NCBI GenBank assembly: GCA_000466585.1
Contig: KE993509.1
Span: 62,001-126,000, forward strand
DNA length: 64,000 nt
Source: Clostridiales bacterium oral taxon 876 str. F0540
GTDB lineage: Bacteria > Bacillota > Clostridia > Clostridiales > Clostridiaceae
Reading direction: 5' to 3'
The notes under the pieces were generated by a model that searched no databases, was not told where the DNA came from, and worked only from the letters and a program-made list of their open reading frames with translations. The position numbers and the translations under genes were made by a program. Shown in pieces: positions 32,374 to 41,093 of this stretch (position 1 is the first letter of the stretch; each line of letters opens with the position of its first letter).

Positions 32374-33162
32374 TTATGCAAATTTTAACTCAGAAAGCTT
32401 CTTATGCATCTTACCGGTAAGTTCTTCGCTGCTTCCCTTCCACATCTCTCTGTCATTATTAGCTTTTGGAGGGAATATTCTTTCTACTTGTGTTGGAGAA
32501 CCATTAAGTCCATATTTTTTTTCATCTTTGTCTTCAAAATCATTAAAACTTATCATCTTTACTTCCCTGTTCTTAGTTTCAAGCTTTCTCTTGTAGGAAG
32601 GAAGCCTTGGCTGGAATATATCCTTCTCCACTGTTAATAAACAAGGATACTTTATTTCCGCCAGCTCTATAGTGTTCGGCATGTCCATTTCAACTAAAAC
32701 AGATGTTTCTTTAAGTTCGACTATTTTTAATACATTTGCAATGTGTGGAATTCCAAGATACTCAGCCATTTCAGGACCTACCTGAGCTGTATCTCCATCA
32801 GTAGTCTGTTTTCCGCAAAGTATTAAATCAAACTCGCCCATTTTTCTTACTGCCTGCGATATTGTATAAGAGGTTGCAAGCACATCTGCTCCAGCAAATT
32901 TTCTGTCAGAGACCAAGGCACCTTCGTCAACTCCCATCATATATGCTTCTCTTATAACTTCAGCTGCCTGTGGAGGTCCCATAGTAACGACACTTATCTT
33001 TCCTCCAACCTTATCTCTAATCCTTAAAGCAGTTTCAATTGCATATAAATCGTAAGGATTCATTTTTGAATCTACACCATCTCTTTTTAGGACCCCTGTT
33101 TTTTCATCTACTTCAACCTTAGTAGTTCCTGGTACCTGCTTAATGCAAACTAAAATATTCAT
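32374..33162 (-). CDS. etfB: Electron transfer flavoprotein beta subunit
   Basis: 262 residues. MNILVCIKQVPGTTKVEVD at the start and the nucleotide-binding ILCGKQTTDGDTAQVGP segment are typical of EtfB of the bifurcating group, which binds the second flavin and NAD(H). The C-terminal tail (residues 200-262) wraps EtfA in known structures. It sits between the permease and etfA in the lactate operon; the GGAGG site is 7 nt before ATG. Confidence 0.93.
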   Translation of the reverse strand: MNILVCIKQVPGTTKVEVDEKTGVLKRDGVDSKMNPYDLYAIETALRIRDKVGGKISVVTMGPPQAAEVIREAYMMGVDEGALVSDRKFAGADVLATSYTISQAVRKMGEFDLILCGKQTTDGDTAQVGPEMAEYLGIPHIANVLKIVELKETSVLVEMDMPNTIELAEIKYPCLLTVEKDIFQPRLPSYKRKLETKNREVKMISFNDFEDKDEKKYGLNGSPTQVERIFPPKANNDREMWKGSSEELTGKMHKKLSELKFA

Positions 33163-33193
33163 TGTATACTTCCTCCTTTTATATCAATAAACA

Positions 33194-34744
33194 TTATTTT
33201 ATAAACATACTTCCTATATAAACCAATATTCCTAAAACGACTACATACCCTGCACAGAATTTTAAAGTTTTGTTTAATATCTTCCCTTCAGCACCGGCCA
33301 GCCCTGTGGCTGCTGTAGCAACTGCTATACTCTGAGGTGATATCATTTTTCCTGCTGTTGCACCAGCAGTATTTGCTGCTGCAAGCCATATTGGATTTAC
33401 ATGAATTGATGCAGCAACTTCTGTCTGAAGTCTTCCAAACAAGACATTAGCTGAAGTATCACTGCCGGTAACAAAGGTCCCCAAAGCACCTATAACACTT
33501 GATATAAGCGGATAAAAACTTCCAGTAATAGCAACGAGCATTTCTGCGAGGTTTTTTATCATTCCGCTATAGTCCATAACCTTAGCCAAAGCTACTATAG
33601 CTATAACAGTTATGGTTGATTTGGTTAACTGCTTGCAGGTCTTTACAAATACAGTTACGATCTCACTTACTTTTGCTCCCTGAATTAATCCTCCCAAAAC
33701 TGTGGCTATTAATATGAGCGTTCCCGGTGTTGCAATCCATTTTATATCATAAGGCTTTGCATTTGCTCCTGTGTATATTAAAACACTGCTTTTAACATGC
33801 GAAAGAGGATTATATATAAATGGTACTAACTGACTAGATAATATTATGAATACAAAAACTAAAATGTATGGAATCCATGCAATGATTCCTTCTTTGAAGC
33901 TTAACTTTGAATTTGCTGCTGCAATTTCTTCTTTAGCAGCTCCATTAGCAACCTTAACTTTGTTACTCATTTTCTTAGCAATGATGATTGTAACAGCCAT
34001 ACTGCATACGCTTCCAAGAAGTGCCGGAAGCTCTGCTCCCATAAACCTTGCTGCTAAAACTTCTGGTATTGCAAAACTTATGCCTGAAGCTAGTGATATT
34101 ACTACAACTCCCTTTAGACCTTTCAAACTCTTTGTTGTAATCAATACTAATACCATAGGTACAACTATAATAAATAATACAAGCTGCAGCCCAACATAAT
34201 AACTTAGAACGTTTACATCAATGTTAGCAATTTTAGCTAAGGATATAACCGGTGTTCCTATCGCTCCAAAGGCCGTGGGAACTGTATTGGCTATAAGACA
34301 AATAACTGCTGCGAAAATCGGCTCAAAACCCAGCGCTGCAAGTATGCTGGCTGGAATAGCTACTGCAGTTCCATAGCCTGCAACAGCTTCTAAAAATCCT
34401 CCAAAGCCCCATGCTAAAATTAAAACCTGTATTCTCTTGTCTGTAGTTATTCCGGACAACATATTTTTTATTGTATCCATGCTCTTAGTGTGAAGTGATA
34501 AGTTGTAAGTAAATATAGCTGCTATAATAATAATTGCTATTGGCCATACTGCCATTATCACGCCCTCTAAAGCTGCTGTAAAAGCATTTAGAATTGGCAT
34601 TTTCCAAAAAACAATTGCAAAAACTAAAACTAATCCTAAAACCATTGCACAAGCTTTATGTGCCGGTATCTTTAAAATCCCTAGTGATACCATAAGCAAC
34701 ACGATAGGTACTAATGCTAATAAAAACAGAACTGCATTATTCAT
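33194..34744 (-). CDS. L-lactate permease, LldP family
   Basis: About 516 residues and a dozen or more hydrophobic segments. Family landmarks: WGFGGFLEAVAGYGTAVAIPA, GALGTFVTGSDTSANVLFG and GKMISPQSIAVA. It imports lactate with protons (LldP/LctP/GlcA family) and is the first gene of the lactate operon. An in-frame ATG at 34813 is too early; the ATG at 34744 has GGAGTGGGGG at a normal distance. A GntR-type operator is 22 nt upstream of that start. Confidence 0.92.
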   Translation of the reverse strand: MNNAVLFLLALVPIVLLMVSLGILKIPAHKACAMVLGLVLVFAIVFWKMPILNAFTAALEGVIMAVWPIAIIIIAAIFTYNLSLHTKSMDTIKNMLSGITTDKRIQVLILAWGFGGFLEAVAGYGTAVAIPASILAALGFEPIFAAVICLIANTVPTAFGAIGTPVISLAKIANIDVNVLSYYVGLQLVLFIIVVPMVLVLITTKSLKGLKGVVVISLASGISFAIPEVLAARFMGAELPALLGSVCSMAVTIIIAKKMSNKVKVANGAAKEEIAAANSKLSFKEGIIAWIPYILVFVFIILSSQLVPFIYNPLSHVKSSVLIYTGANAKPYDIKWIATPGTLILIATVLGGLIQGAKVSEIVTVFVKTCKQLTKSTITVIAIVALAKVMDYSGMIKNLAEMLVAITGSFYPLISSVIGALGTFVTGSDTSANVLFGRLQTEVAASIHVNPIWLAAANTAGATAGKMISPQSIAVATAATGLAGAEGKILNKTLKFCAGYVVVLGILVYIGSMFIK

Positions 34745-34766
34745 TTTTATCCCCCACTCCATTTTT

Positions 34767-34781
34767 ATTGGTATGACCAAT
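34767..34781. promoter_or_regulatory. GntR/LldR-type operator 1
   Basis: Perfect palindrome ATTGGT-ATG-ACCAAT, matching the FadR-subfamily core TGGTNNNACCA. It lies in the leader of the permease gene. Confidence 0.75.
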
Positions 34782-34887
34782 TCCAATTTGATAATATCAT
34801 AATATTTTTTCAATTTCTACAATAGTTAATAAGTTAACAACATTATTCAAAATAATTTTACTATTAAATCATTTTGTTATTGAAACC

Positions 34888-34902
34888 ACTGGTCTTACCA
34901 AT
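34888..34902. promoter_or_regulatory. GntR/LldR-type operator 2
   Basis: ACTGGTCTTACCAAT, core TGGTCTTACCA, about 120 bp upstream of operator 1. The two sites bracket the region where the permease operon promoter must be, so looping or road-block repression is possible. Confidence 0.72.
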
Positions 34903-34920
34903 TTTATTACGAGCATAAAA

Positions 34921-34958
34921 AATAACAAACACAGAAAACGTATACTGTGTTTGTTATT
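34921..34958 (-). terminator. Terminator of the GntR regulator gene
   Basis: Perfect 14-bp stem AATAACAAACACAG/CTGTGTTTGTTATT, with TTTTTATG after it on the minus strand. It separates the regulator transcript from the lactate operon. Confidence 0.87.
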
Positions 34959-34982
34959 TATCAAACCAAATTCATTTTTTAT

Positions 34983-35678
34983 TTATTTTGAAGTTAAATA
35001 TTCATTTACAAAATCCAGATGTTTCCTCATAACTTCAGCTGCTCTACCCTTATTATGCTCAAATAGAGCATTATATAGATTTTCGTGATGTTCAATTAAG
35101 ATTTCCCTATTCTCTGCCTGAGTCAAAATACGTTTTCTTGCATCCTTTATAAAAGAATCAACAAGTGAGGATACTGCAGTCAGTATTACTACAACAAGAA
35201 AGTTTCCTGAAGCATTTGCAATTTTATAATGAAGCTCCTTATCAAGTTTAGCATTTAATTCTTCATCATAGCTCTCTTTTATCTGATCAATAATGCATTT
35301 TATCTCAATAAGTTCCTCATCATTGATATTTTTAGCTGCTAAAGCTGCGGTTTCTACCTCGATAATTTTCCTAAGCTCTAAAATTTCCTCAGGTCCGCTG
35401 TTTTGAAGGCTGAACATGATTGAAAGAGGTTCAAACAGGCTGCCCTCGAAGCTTTCTCTTATATAGTTCCCGCCGCCCTGCCTGCTTTCGATTAGCCCTA
35501 TAATTTGAAGTGCTTTTAAGGCTTCGCGAATTGAAGCTCTGCTTGCTTGAAGCTGCTCCACAAGCTCTCTTTCAGGAGGAAGTTTATCACCTTTTTTAAG
35601 CTTTCCGCTTACAATCATCTCTTTAATTTCTTCAATAACTTGCTCATATACCTTTGTATTTTTCACAGGTGCATCCAT
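34983..35678 (-). CDS. GntR-family regulator, FadR/LldR subfamily
   Basis: 231 residues. Winged helix at the N-terminus (GDKLPPERELVEQLQASRAS then IREALKALQIIGLIESRQGGG) and a helical FCD effector domain with conserved histidines (KELHYKIANASGN, HHENLYNALFEHNKGRAAEVMRKHLD). This is the LldR type that senses lactate and metal. Two matching operators lie just downstream, around the permease promoter, so it is the local lactate repressor or dual regulator. It ends at a strong terminator. Confidence 0.9.
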   Translation of the reverse strand: MDAPVKNTKVYEQVIEEIKEMIVSGKLKKGDKLPPERELVEQLQASRASIREALKALQIIGLIESRQGGGNYIRESFEGSLFEPLSIMFSLQNSGPEEILELRKIIEVETAALAAKNINDEELIEIKCIIDQIKESYDEELNAKLDKELHYKIANASGNFLVVVILTAVSSLVDSFIKDARKRILTQAENREILIEHHENLYNALFEHNKGRAAEVMRKHLDFVNEYLTSK

Positions 35679-35743
35679 ATAATCGCCTCATTATTTAGCA
35701 TATTTTTAACAATCGCTTCTTATCTTGATATCGCGATTTCTTT

Positions 35744-36208
35744 TTATCTTCTTGCCTTGCCGGTAATTTTATCAATTTCTATTTTTATTACGCATGTTTT
35801 ATTTATTGCTCTATCTATATATGCAAGTCCTTCCTTTTTAAAATCAGGAGAATATTTGTCAGCAATGGCCATCAGTGCTTCCTTTTTCTCATCTCCATTA
35901 ACTTCAAAAGCCTGTCCAAATATAATAGCACTTTCATATTCAGTACTAAACTGCTCAGGTAAAACCTTAGTTTTTCCTACAACATTAAAGGAAACCTTAT
36001 TGTTTTTTCTTATGTTGTCCAGCTTATTTCCTTCAACAGCGCAGTGTAAATAAACCTTATTATTCACATAAACATAGCTTATTGGGGTTGCGTATGGATA
36101 TCCGTTTTCACTTATTGTAGCTAATACCCCATACTCACCAGATTGTAAAATTTTAATTATATCTTCACCAAAAATTTCTCTTTGACTTTTTCTCATTTCT
36201 TTAAACAT
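35744..36208 (-). CDS. Pyridoxamine 5'-phosphate oxidase-family (NimA-like) flavoprotein
   Basis: 154 residues. A split-barrel flavin-binding protein: GEYGVLATISENGYPYATPISYVY, YLHCAVEGNKLDNIRKNNKVSFNVVG in two stretches, and VEGNK near the FMN site. The NimA-like group includes 5-nitroimidazole reductases, but most members have unknown substrates. Single gene with its own promoter (36240-36268), divergent from the proS T-box. Confidence 0.82.
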   Translation of the reverse strand: MFKEMRKSQREIFGEDIIKILQSGEYGVLATISENGYPYATPISYVYVNNKVYLHCAVEGNKLDNIRKNNKVSFNVVGKTKVLPEQFSTEYESAIIFGQAFEVNGDEKKEALMAIADKYSPDFKKEGLAYIDRAINKTCVIKIEIDKITGKARR

Positions 36209-36239
36209 CTAATCATCTCCTAAATATCAGAATAATTTA

Positions 36240-36268
36240 ATTATAGAAAAAACTTAAAGTTTGGTCAA
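36240..36268 (-). promoter_or_regulatory. Promoter of the NimA-like gene
   Basis: Minus strand TTGACC at 36263-36268, 17-nt spacer, perfect TATAAT at 36240-36245. Confidence 0.75.
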
Positions 36269-36293
36269 TAAAATAAAATTTTAGCATATAATA

Positions 36294-36322
36294 TTGACAT
36301 ATATTAAGTTTTACTCTATTAT
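36294..36322 (+). promoter_or_regulatory. Promoter of the proS T-box transcript
   Basis: Perfect TTGACA at 36294-36299, 17-nt spacer, TATTAT at 36317-36322. Confidence 0.75.
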
Positions 36323-36364
36323 TGTTTTAATGTAGACATATAACTTAAAACTTTGATGAGGAAT

Positions 36365-36570
36365 AGTAAGGATAAAGTCTTTTACAGAGAGGAAATCATT
36401 TGGTGTGAGATTTCTAAAGTCTTGTTTTGAACCCGCCTCGGAGTTCTGTACTGAAATAAAGTACAGCGGCTTTCTTCCGTTATAGAACTTAAGCTGGACG
36501 TAATTACTGCGTCAATTAGGGTGGTACCGCCGATATAGCCTCGGTCCCTTTTGGGATTGGAGGCTTTTTT
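36365..36570 (+). promoter_or_regulatory. T-box leader, proline type
   Basis: Contains the invariant T-box bulge AGGGTGGTACCGC at 36518-36530 and a terminator AGCCTC/GAGGCT (36537-36565) with a T run. Upstream are the AGAGAGGAAATC stem I base and a GAACCCGCC specifier region whose CCC or CCG (36432-36435) codes for proline, agreeing with proS downstream. Uncharged tRNA-Pro would stabilise the antiterminator. Confidence 0.93.
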
Positions 36571-36601
36571 ATATTTAATTATAATTTAGGAGATGAAGAT
36601 T

Positions 36602-38044
36602 ATGGGTAAAGAAAAAGAAAAAAAACTGGTTGAAGCTATAACTCCTATGGACCAGGATTTTGCTCAATGGTATACAGATGTTGTTAAAAAAGCTGAATTA
36701 GTAGATTATGCAAGTGTTAGAGGCTGCATGGTTATAAGACCTTATGGTTATGCTATCTGGGAAAATATACAGAAAAACCTGGATAATATGTTTAAAGAAA
36801 CAGGACATGAGAATGTATATATGCCAATGTTTATTCCAGAAAGCCTGCTTCAAAAGGAAAAGGACCATGTTGAAGGTTTTGCACCGGAGGTTGCTTGGGT
36901 TACGCATGGCGGAAATCAAGAATTAACTGAAAGACTTGTGGTACGTCCTACTTCAGAAACCTTATTCTGCGACCACTATGCAAAAATAATTCAATCCTAT
37001 AAGGATTTGCCAAAGCTTTATAATCAATGGTGCTCTGTTGTAAGATGGGAAAAAACCACGCGTCCATTCTTAAGAACACTAGAATTTTTATGGCAGGAAG
37101 GTCATACAGCTCATGCTACTGCTGAAGAAGCACAGGAAGAAACTATAAAAATGCTGAATGTTTATGCTAAGCTTTGTGAAGAGTATCTAGCTATACCTGT
37201 TGTTAAAGGTCAAAAGACAGATAAAGAAAAATTTGCAGGTGCTGAAGCTACTTATACAATAGAAAGCTTAATGCATGATGGAAAAGCACTTCAATGCGGA
37301 ACTTCACATAACTTTGGTGATGGTTTTGCTAAGGCATTTAATATACAATATACAGATAAAAACGGAAAGCTTCAGTATGTTCACCAAACCTCATGGGGAA
37401 TGACTACAAGACTTATCGGCGCTATGATTATGGTTCACGGTGATGATAACGGCCTTGTTGTTCCACCTAGAATAGCACCAACTCAGCTAGTCATAATTCC
37501 AGTTGCTCAGCATAAGGCTGGTGTTTTAGATAAAGCTTCTGAGCTTAAAGATAGACTATCAAAAATAGTAAGGGTTAAGATGGATGACAGTGATAAAACT
37601 CCGGGCTGGAAGTTCAGCGAGTATGAAATGAAAGGTGTTCCACTAAGACTTGAAATAGGACCTAAGGATATCGAAAATAATCAAGCAGTGCTAGTTCGAA
37701 GAGATAATAGAGAAAAAATAGTTGTTTCTCTTGATGAATTAGAGAACAAAGTAAATGAAGTATTAGAAGACATTCAAAATTCCCTTCTTGAAAAAGCAAA
37801 AACAGCTCAAATTGAAAAAACAAGCACAGCGATTAACTTAGACGAATTTAAAAATCTATTGGACATGAAGCCCGGATTCGTAAAAGCTATGTGGTGCGGC
37901 GATAGAGCCTGCGAAGATAAGATCAAAGAAGAAGCTGCTGCTACAAGTAGATGTATGCCTTTTGAGCAGGAGCACATAAGCGACACCTGCGTATGCTGTG
38001 GAAAACCAGCAAAGAAGCTTGTTTACTGGGGAAGAGCATACTAA
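36602..38044 (+). CDS. proS: Proline--tRNA ligase, short (archaeal/eukaryotic-like) type
   Basis: About 480 residues, the ProS3 type without the YbaK editing insertion. Class II motifs include VVRPTSETLFCDHYAKII, a motif 2 around WEKTTRPFLRTLEFLWQEGH, and the QTSWGMTTRLIGAMIMVHGD motif 3. The C-terminal zinc-like domain has CGDRACEDK, SRCMP and CVCCGK, ending in tyrosine (WGRAY). The ATG at 36593 touches its AGGAG site; the ATG at 36602 is preferred. Expression is under the T-box. Ends with its own terminator. Confidence 0.95.
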   Translation: MGKEKEKKLVEAITPMDQDFAQWYTDVVKKAELVDYASVRGCMVIRPYGYAIWENIQKNLDNMFKETGHENVYMPMFIPESLLQKEKDHVEGFAPEVAWVTHGGNQELTERLVVRPTSETLFCDHYAKIIQSYKDLPKLYNQWCSVVRWEKTTRPFLRTLEFLWQEGHTAHATAEEAQEETIKMLNVYAKLCEEYLAIPVVKGQKTDKEKFAGAEATYTIESLMHDGKALQCGTSHNFGDGFAKAFNIQYTDKNGKLQYVHQTSWGMTTRLIGAMIMVHGDDNGLVVPPRIAPTQLVIIPVAQHKAGVLDKASELKDRLSKIVRVKMDDSDKTPGWKFSEYEMKGVPLRLEIGPKDIENNQAVLVRRDNREKIVVSLDELENKVNEVLEDIQNSLLEKAKTAQIEKTSTAINLDEFKNLLDMKPGFVKAMWCGDRACEDKIKEEAAATSRCMPFEQEHISDTCVCCGKPAKKLVYWGRAY

Positions 38045-38051
38045 TTTCTTA

Positions 38052-38075
38052 GGAACAAATCTTCTGATTTGTTCC
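38052..38075 (+). terminator. Terminator of proS
   Basis: GGAACAAATC/GATTTGTTCC perfect stem with a TTCT loop, followed by TTCTTAT. Confidence 0.75.
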
Positions 38076-38180
38076 TTCTTATATATCAAATTACTTTTTT
38101 ACAGTTAGTACTTATCACTTATTGACATACCTTTTATGAAAATGACATTGTATAAACAAGGTTTACAAAGGAATGATATT

Positions 38181-38711
38181 ATGCCGAAGATAATTGAAAA
38201 CGTCAAAGAAAGCCTTATATTGGAAGGCAGAAAAACATTAATTGAAAAAAACTATAAAGAACTTAATATAAGAGATATAGCAAAGAGCTGCGGCATTGCA
38301 ATAGGTACTTTCTACAATTATTTTCCTAACAAAGAGGAGTTTGTTTCTGAGATATTCAGAGATGATTGGAGAAATACTCTCAATCTTGCAGAAAGACTAA
38401 AAAACTCTGAGGAGCCTCTAAAGGAAAAAATCAGAAAAATTTATATATCAATGCAGGATTTTGTAGATAAGTATATATCTATATTTTATGAAATTGCCAT
38501 GCTAAAGGGTTACGAAAGCAAAAGAGATTATGATATGCAGGATATATATGTAAAGATAGAAGAAATACTCTCTATTGAAAAAAGCAGGGGAAATATTAAA
38601 TCTCCACTTTCGATGCAAAAGCTCGCACACTTTGTAGTTATAAACATAATGGACTTAAACAAAAACAAATATATGTCATTTGACGAATTATATGAACAAA
38701 TGAATATATAA
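38181..38711 (+). CDS. TetR-family transcriptional regulator
   Basis: About 176 residues. The N-terminal helix-turn-helix is clear: LNIRDIAKSCGIAIGTFYNYF followed by PNKEEFVSEIF. The rest is the helical ligand-binding part with no recognisable subgroup motif. An in-frame ATG at 38136 lacks a ribosome site; the ATG at 38181 has AAAGGA 8 nt upstream. Single gene between proS and a convergent alarmone synthetase, with no obvious efflux pump target nearby. Confidence 0.88.
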   Translation: MPKIIENVKESLILEGRKTLIEKNYKELNIRDIAKSCGIAIGTFYNYFPNKEEFVSEIFRDDWRNTLNLAERLKNSEEPLKEKIRKIYISMQDFVDKYISIFYEIAMLKGYESKRDYDMQDIYVKIEEILSIEKSRGNIKSPLSMQKLAHFVVINIMDLNKNKYMSFDELYEQMNI

Positions 38712-38754
38712 AAAATGGACCAGGATACAATACAAATTATCCTAGTCCATTTTT
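38711..38754. terminator. Bidirectional terminator
   Basis: AAAAATGGACCAGGATA at 38711-38727 pairs with TATCCTAGTCCATTTTT at 38738-38754 with one mismatch, between convergent genes. Confidence 0.85.
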
Positions 38755-38758
38755 ATCT

Positions 38759-39664
38759 TTAAAAATCCTTATTTAAATCTTCAGTTAGATTAGCAAATTC
38801 ATCCTTCATTATAATCTTATTAAGGCTTGACAATAGGTCCTGCTTATCTTTGGTCTCTATAGAGGTTATCTTTTCAATTTTACCAATAAGACTTTCAATT
38901 TCTCTGTTTTTGCTTGCAATTATATTTTCATATTTTGCTTCCATATCAGTACAATTTCTATTTAACATATTGATAAGAGAAGCCATTTCATCAGAGCTTC
39001 CAGCTATACGATTTAAAAGCAGAAGATTAAGAGCAAGCACCTCCGGAATTTGATCATGAGAGTATCTTAGCTGATGATCAATTTCTCCATAACCTTCCTC
39101 AAATATTGTTCTTACTTGAATTTCGGCTATCACCTTTTCATTTGTCGGATAAGATTCAATTAAATAATGTACAGAACGATAACCAGATTTTCGGGATTGG
39201 ATTGCAATATTCAGCTCCTCAAATCTTTTTGTATCGTCACCCTCTCTTACGTTTGCTGTTATCTCTCCTACCCTCCAAGTATTAGTTATGAAGTTATGTA
39301 TATCCTCCCAATCTTCCTTAAAAATATGTATTGCTCGAACACCAATTAAGTCAGTTATTTCATGCTTGTAGTTTTCAATTGAAAATTGAAATGACTCTCC
39401 ATACTTTTTCTTTCTATCAGGAGTTTTTCTTATAATCTTTTCAATCAAATGCTCTGCGTCCTTTACTCTAGCTTTAACAGAGTGTATTTTTTCATGTGTT
39501 CTTAGAGTATTTGCTATAAAATCCACTTGACTTTCATATAGGCTTATATACTTTGAAAAGTCGTTGTATATATCATATAGAGTTTCCCATGATATTCCAC
39601 TCATCTCAAGGTCTGCTTCTGTAAAATTATATTCTCTTAGAAAGTACTCCTTAGTAAAATTCAT
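38759..39664 (-). CDS. RelA/SpoT-domain (p)ppGpp synthetase with C-terminal coiled coil
   Basis: 301 residues. The synthetase core has SVKARVKDAEHLIEKI, DLIGVRAIHIF, SRKSGYRSVHYLIE and AEIQVRTIFEEGYGEIDHQLRY. There is no HD hydrolase domain and no TGS or ACT domain, so it is not a long Rel. It is longer than typical RelQ or RelP (about 210-230). The extra C-terminal 90 residues are strongly charged and helical (KNREIESLIGKIEKI), a probable coiled coil. It likely makes alarmone under conditions sensed otherwise than through stalled ribosomes. No gene partner is obvious. Confidence 0.87.
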   Translation of the reverse strand: MNFTKEYFLREYNFTEADLEMSGISWETLYDIYNDFSKYISLYESQVDFIANTLRTHEKIHSVKARVKDAEHLIEKIIRKTPDRKKKYGESFQFSIENYKHEITDLIGVRAIHIFKEDWEDIHNFITNTWRVGEITANVREGDDTKRFEELNIAIQSRKSGYRSVHYLIESYPTNEKVIAEIQVRTIFEEGYGEIDHQLRYSHDQIPEVLALNLLLLNRIAGSSDEMASLINMLNRNCTDMEAKYENIIASKNREIESLIGKIEKITSIETKDKQDLLSSLNKIIMKDEFANLTEDLNKDF

Positions 39665-39754
39665 TAAAAGTCACCTGCATCCTTCGGTAAATTATTAGTT
39701 CATTTAAACTTGGCTTGATAAACTATCTATTACTCTTTTACATCATTAAATGCC

Positions 39755-40351
39755 TTATTCTCCACATACATAGTATCTCATCATAATCTTCCACTTAGAC
39801 CTTCTTTCAGCCACTTCAAATCCAGCTTCTTCAAAGGAACTCGGTACTCCTGTCCATAGAAAAGCATCCGGAGTTTTGCTATCATACGGCACAACCGGAT
39901 AAGCTTCAACTATCTTAGTTCCATTTAGCCTGCAGTAATTAACTGCTGCCTTAATTAACTCAGCAGAAATTCCTTTTCTTCTATAAGCCTTTAATATATA
40001 AAGACAGGTAATAGACCAAACTGCCTCATCGTCTATCCTTTTAAAAACTCTCGAGTTCTCCAATCTGACATACTTTTCTCTCGGAGCTACAGCACACCAT
40101 CCAATTGGCTGTCCGTCAATATATGCTAATACCCCAACCGCTTCATTTTTCTCGACTAATTTTTTCATAGAATTCTTGTTCTGAACACCTTTTCCCATTT
40201 CAAACTCTGATTTTTTTAATCTCCAGGACATACACCAGCAGCCTCCGCAAGCACCGTTATCTCCAAATAGTTTTTCAAAATCATTCCATCTGGTACTATC
40301 CAGTGAATATACCCTTAAATTTATTAATTTATTTTCATATAGCATATCCAT
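39755..40351 (-). CDS. GNAT-family N-acetyltransferase
   Basis: 198 residues. The acetyl-CoA loop is in ITCLYILKAYRRKGISAELI (R/Q-x-x-G-x-G/A type), followed by VNYCRLNGTKIVEAYPV. The N-terminal GDNGACGGCWCMSWR segment with four cysteines is a mark of one GNAT subgroup and may bind metal or be redox-active. It starts 5 nt after the 2H phosphoesterase gene, so the two are co-transcribed. Substrate unknown. Confidence 0.85.
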   Translation of the reverse strand: MDMLYENKLINLRVYSLDSTRWNDFEKLFGDNGACGGCWCMSWRLKKSEFEMGKGVQNKNSMKKLVEKNEAVGVLAYIDGQPIGWCAVAPREKYVRLENSRVFKRIDDEAVWSITCLYILKAYRRKGISAELIKAAVNYCRLNGTKIVEAYPVVPYDSKTPDAFLWTGVPSSFEEAGFEVAERRSKWKIMMRYYVCGE

Positions 40352-40355
40352 AATA

Positions 40356-40922
40356 TTACCTTATCCTTTGTTCAAGCTTTCTTGTGTAAACTATTGGCGC
40401 ATTTATGCATATTCCATCTTCATTAAACTCCTGGAATTCCAACAAAGCTATTTCAGTTATACTGCCTTTAATTACAGATAATTCTTTTGTGCAGTATTCA
40501 AATGCTCTAAGCATATTTTTATTGTTTAATCTGCTTGCAATTGTGCAGTGAGGCACCCATTTTCCCGGAAGGTAAAGAGAATTTGAATCATCATTAAACT
40601 TAGCAAAATTATAATGATAATTTTTATGGAATTCATGCAACTCCTTGGTTATAGGCGCTGAAACAAACAAAGTTCCAGACTTTATAAAAGTACCAATGAT
40701 GCTGAGGCTTATTTCTACTTCTGCTTTATCTCTATATACTTCCTCCAGTAAACTTTCAAACGAATTCTTATCTAAATTATTGTAGTCAGCTATTGTAATA
40801 TGAGCTCTTCTATTCTTTACCTCTTGCCCATAGTTAGAAATTCCCTTATCACTTAAGCTCTTCCATAAATCTTTTATACACTTCTCAGTTTCGTTATCAA
40901 AAAGTGCTGCTACTGCATACAT
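40356..40922 (-). CDS. 2H phosphoesterase superfamily protein (2'-5' RNA ligase-like)
   Basis: 188 residues. Two HxT motifs spaced as in the superfamily: RRAHITIAD at about 43-51 and WVPHCTIAS at about 128-136. Such proteins cleave 2',3'-cyclic phosphates or 2'-5' linkages in RNA or nucleotides, or ligate in vitro; specificity cannot be read from sequence. Co-transcribed with a GNAT gene. No antiphage signature nearby. Confidence 0.85.
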   Translation of the reverse strand: MYAVAALFDNETEKCIKDLWKSLSDKGISNYGQEVKNRRAHITIADYNNLDKNSFESLLEEVYRDKAEVEISLSIIGTFIKSGTLFVSAPITKELHEFHKNYHYNFAKFNDDSNSLYLPGKWVPHCTIASRLNNKNMLRAFEYCTKELSVIKGSITEIALLEFQEFNEDGICINAPIVYTRKLEQRIR

Positions 40923-41093
40923 ATTTTTCTCCTTAAATATTTTGTAATTTTATTTTAACAAATATTATACCACTAAGAGCTTCACATTCCTATCAGCTTT
41001 ACACTTAAATAGGAAAATGTATTGCCAAACGTATTTATCATTGATAATATTTATTAATACAAATACAAGTTTTTTATGATTGGAGAGATACAT

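Noticed and set aside
40356..40922. 2H phosphoesterase as part of a 2'-5' oligoadenylate defence system
   Set aside because: Only neighbour in the transcript is a GNAT acetyltransferase; no synthetase or effector.
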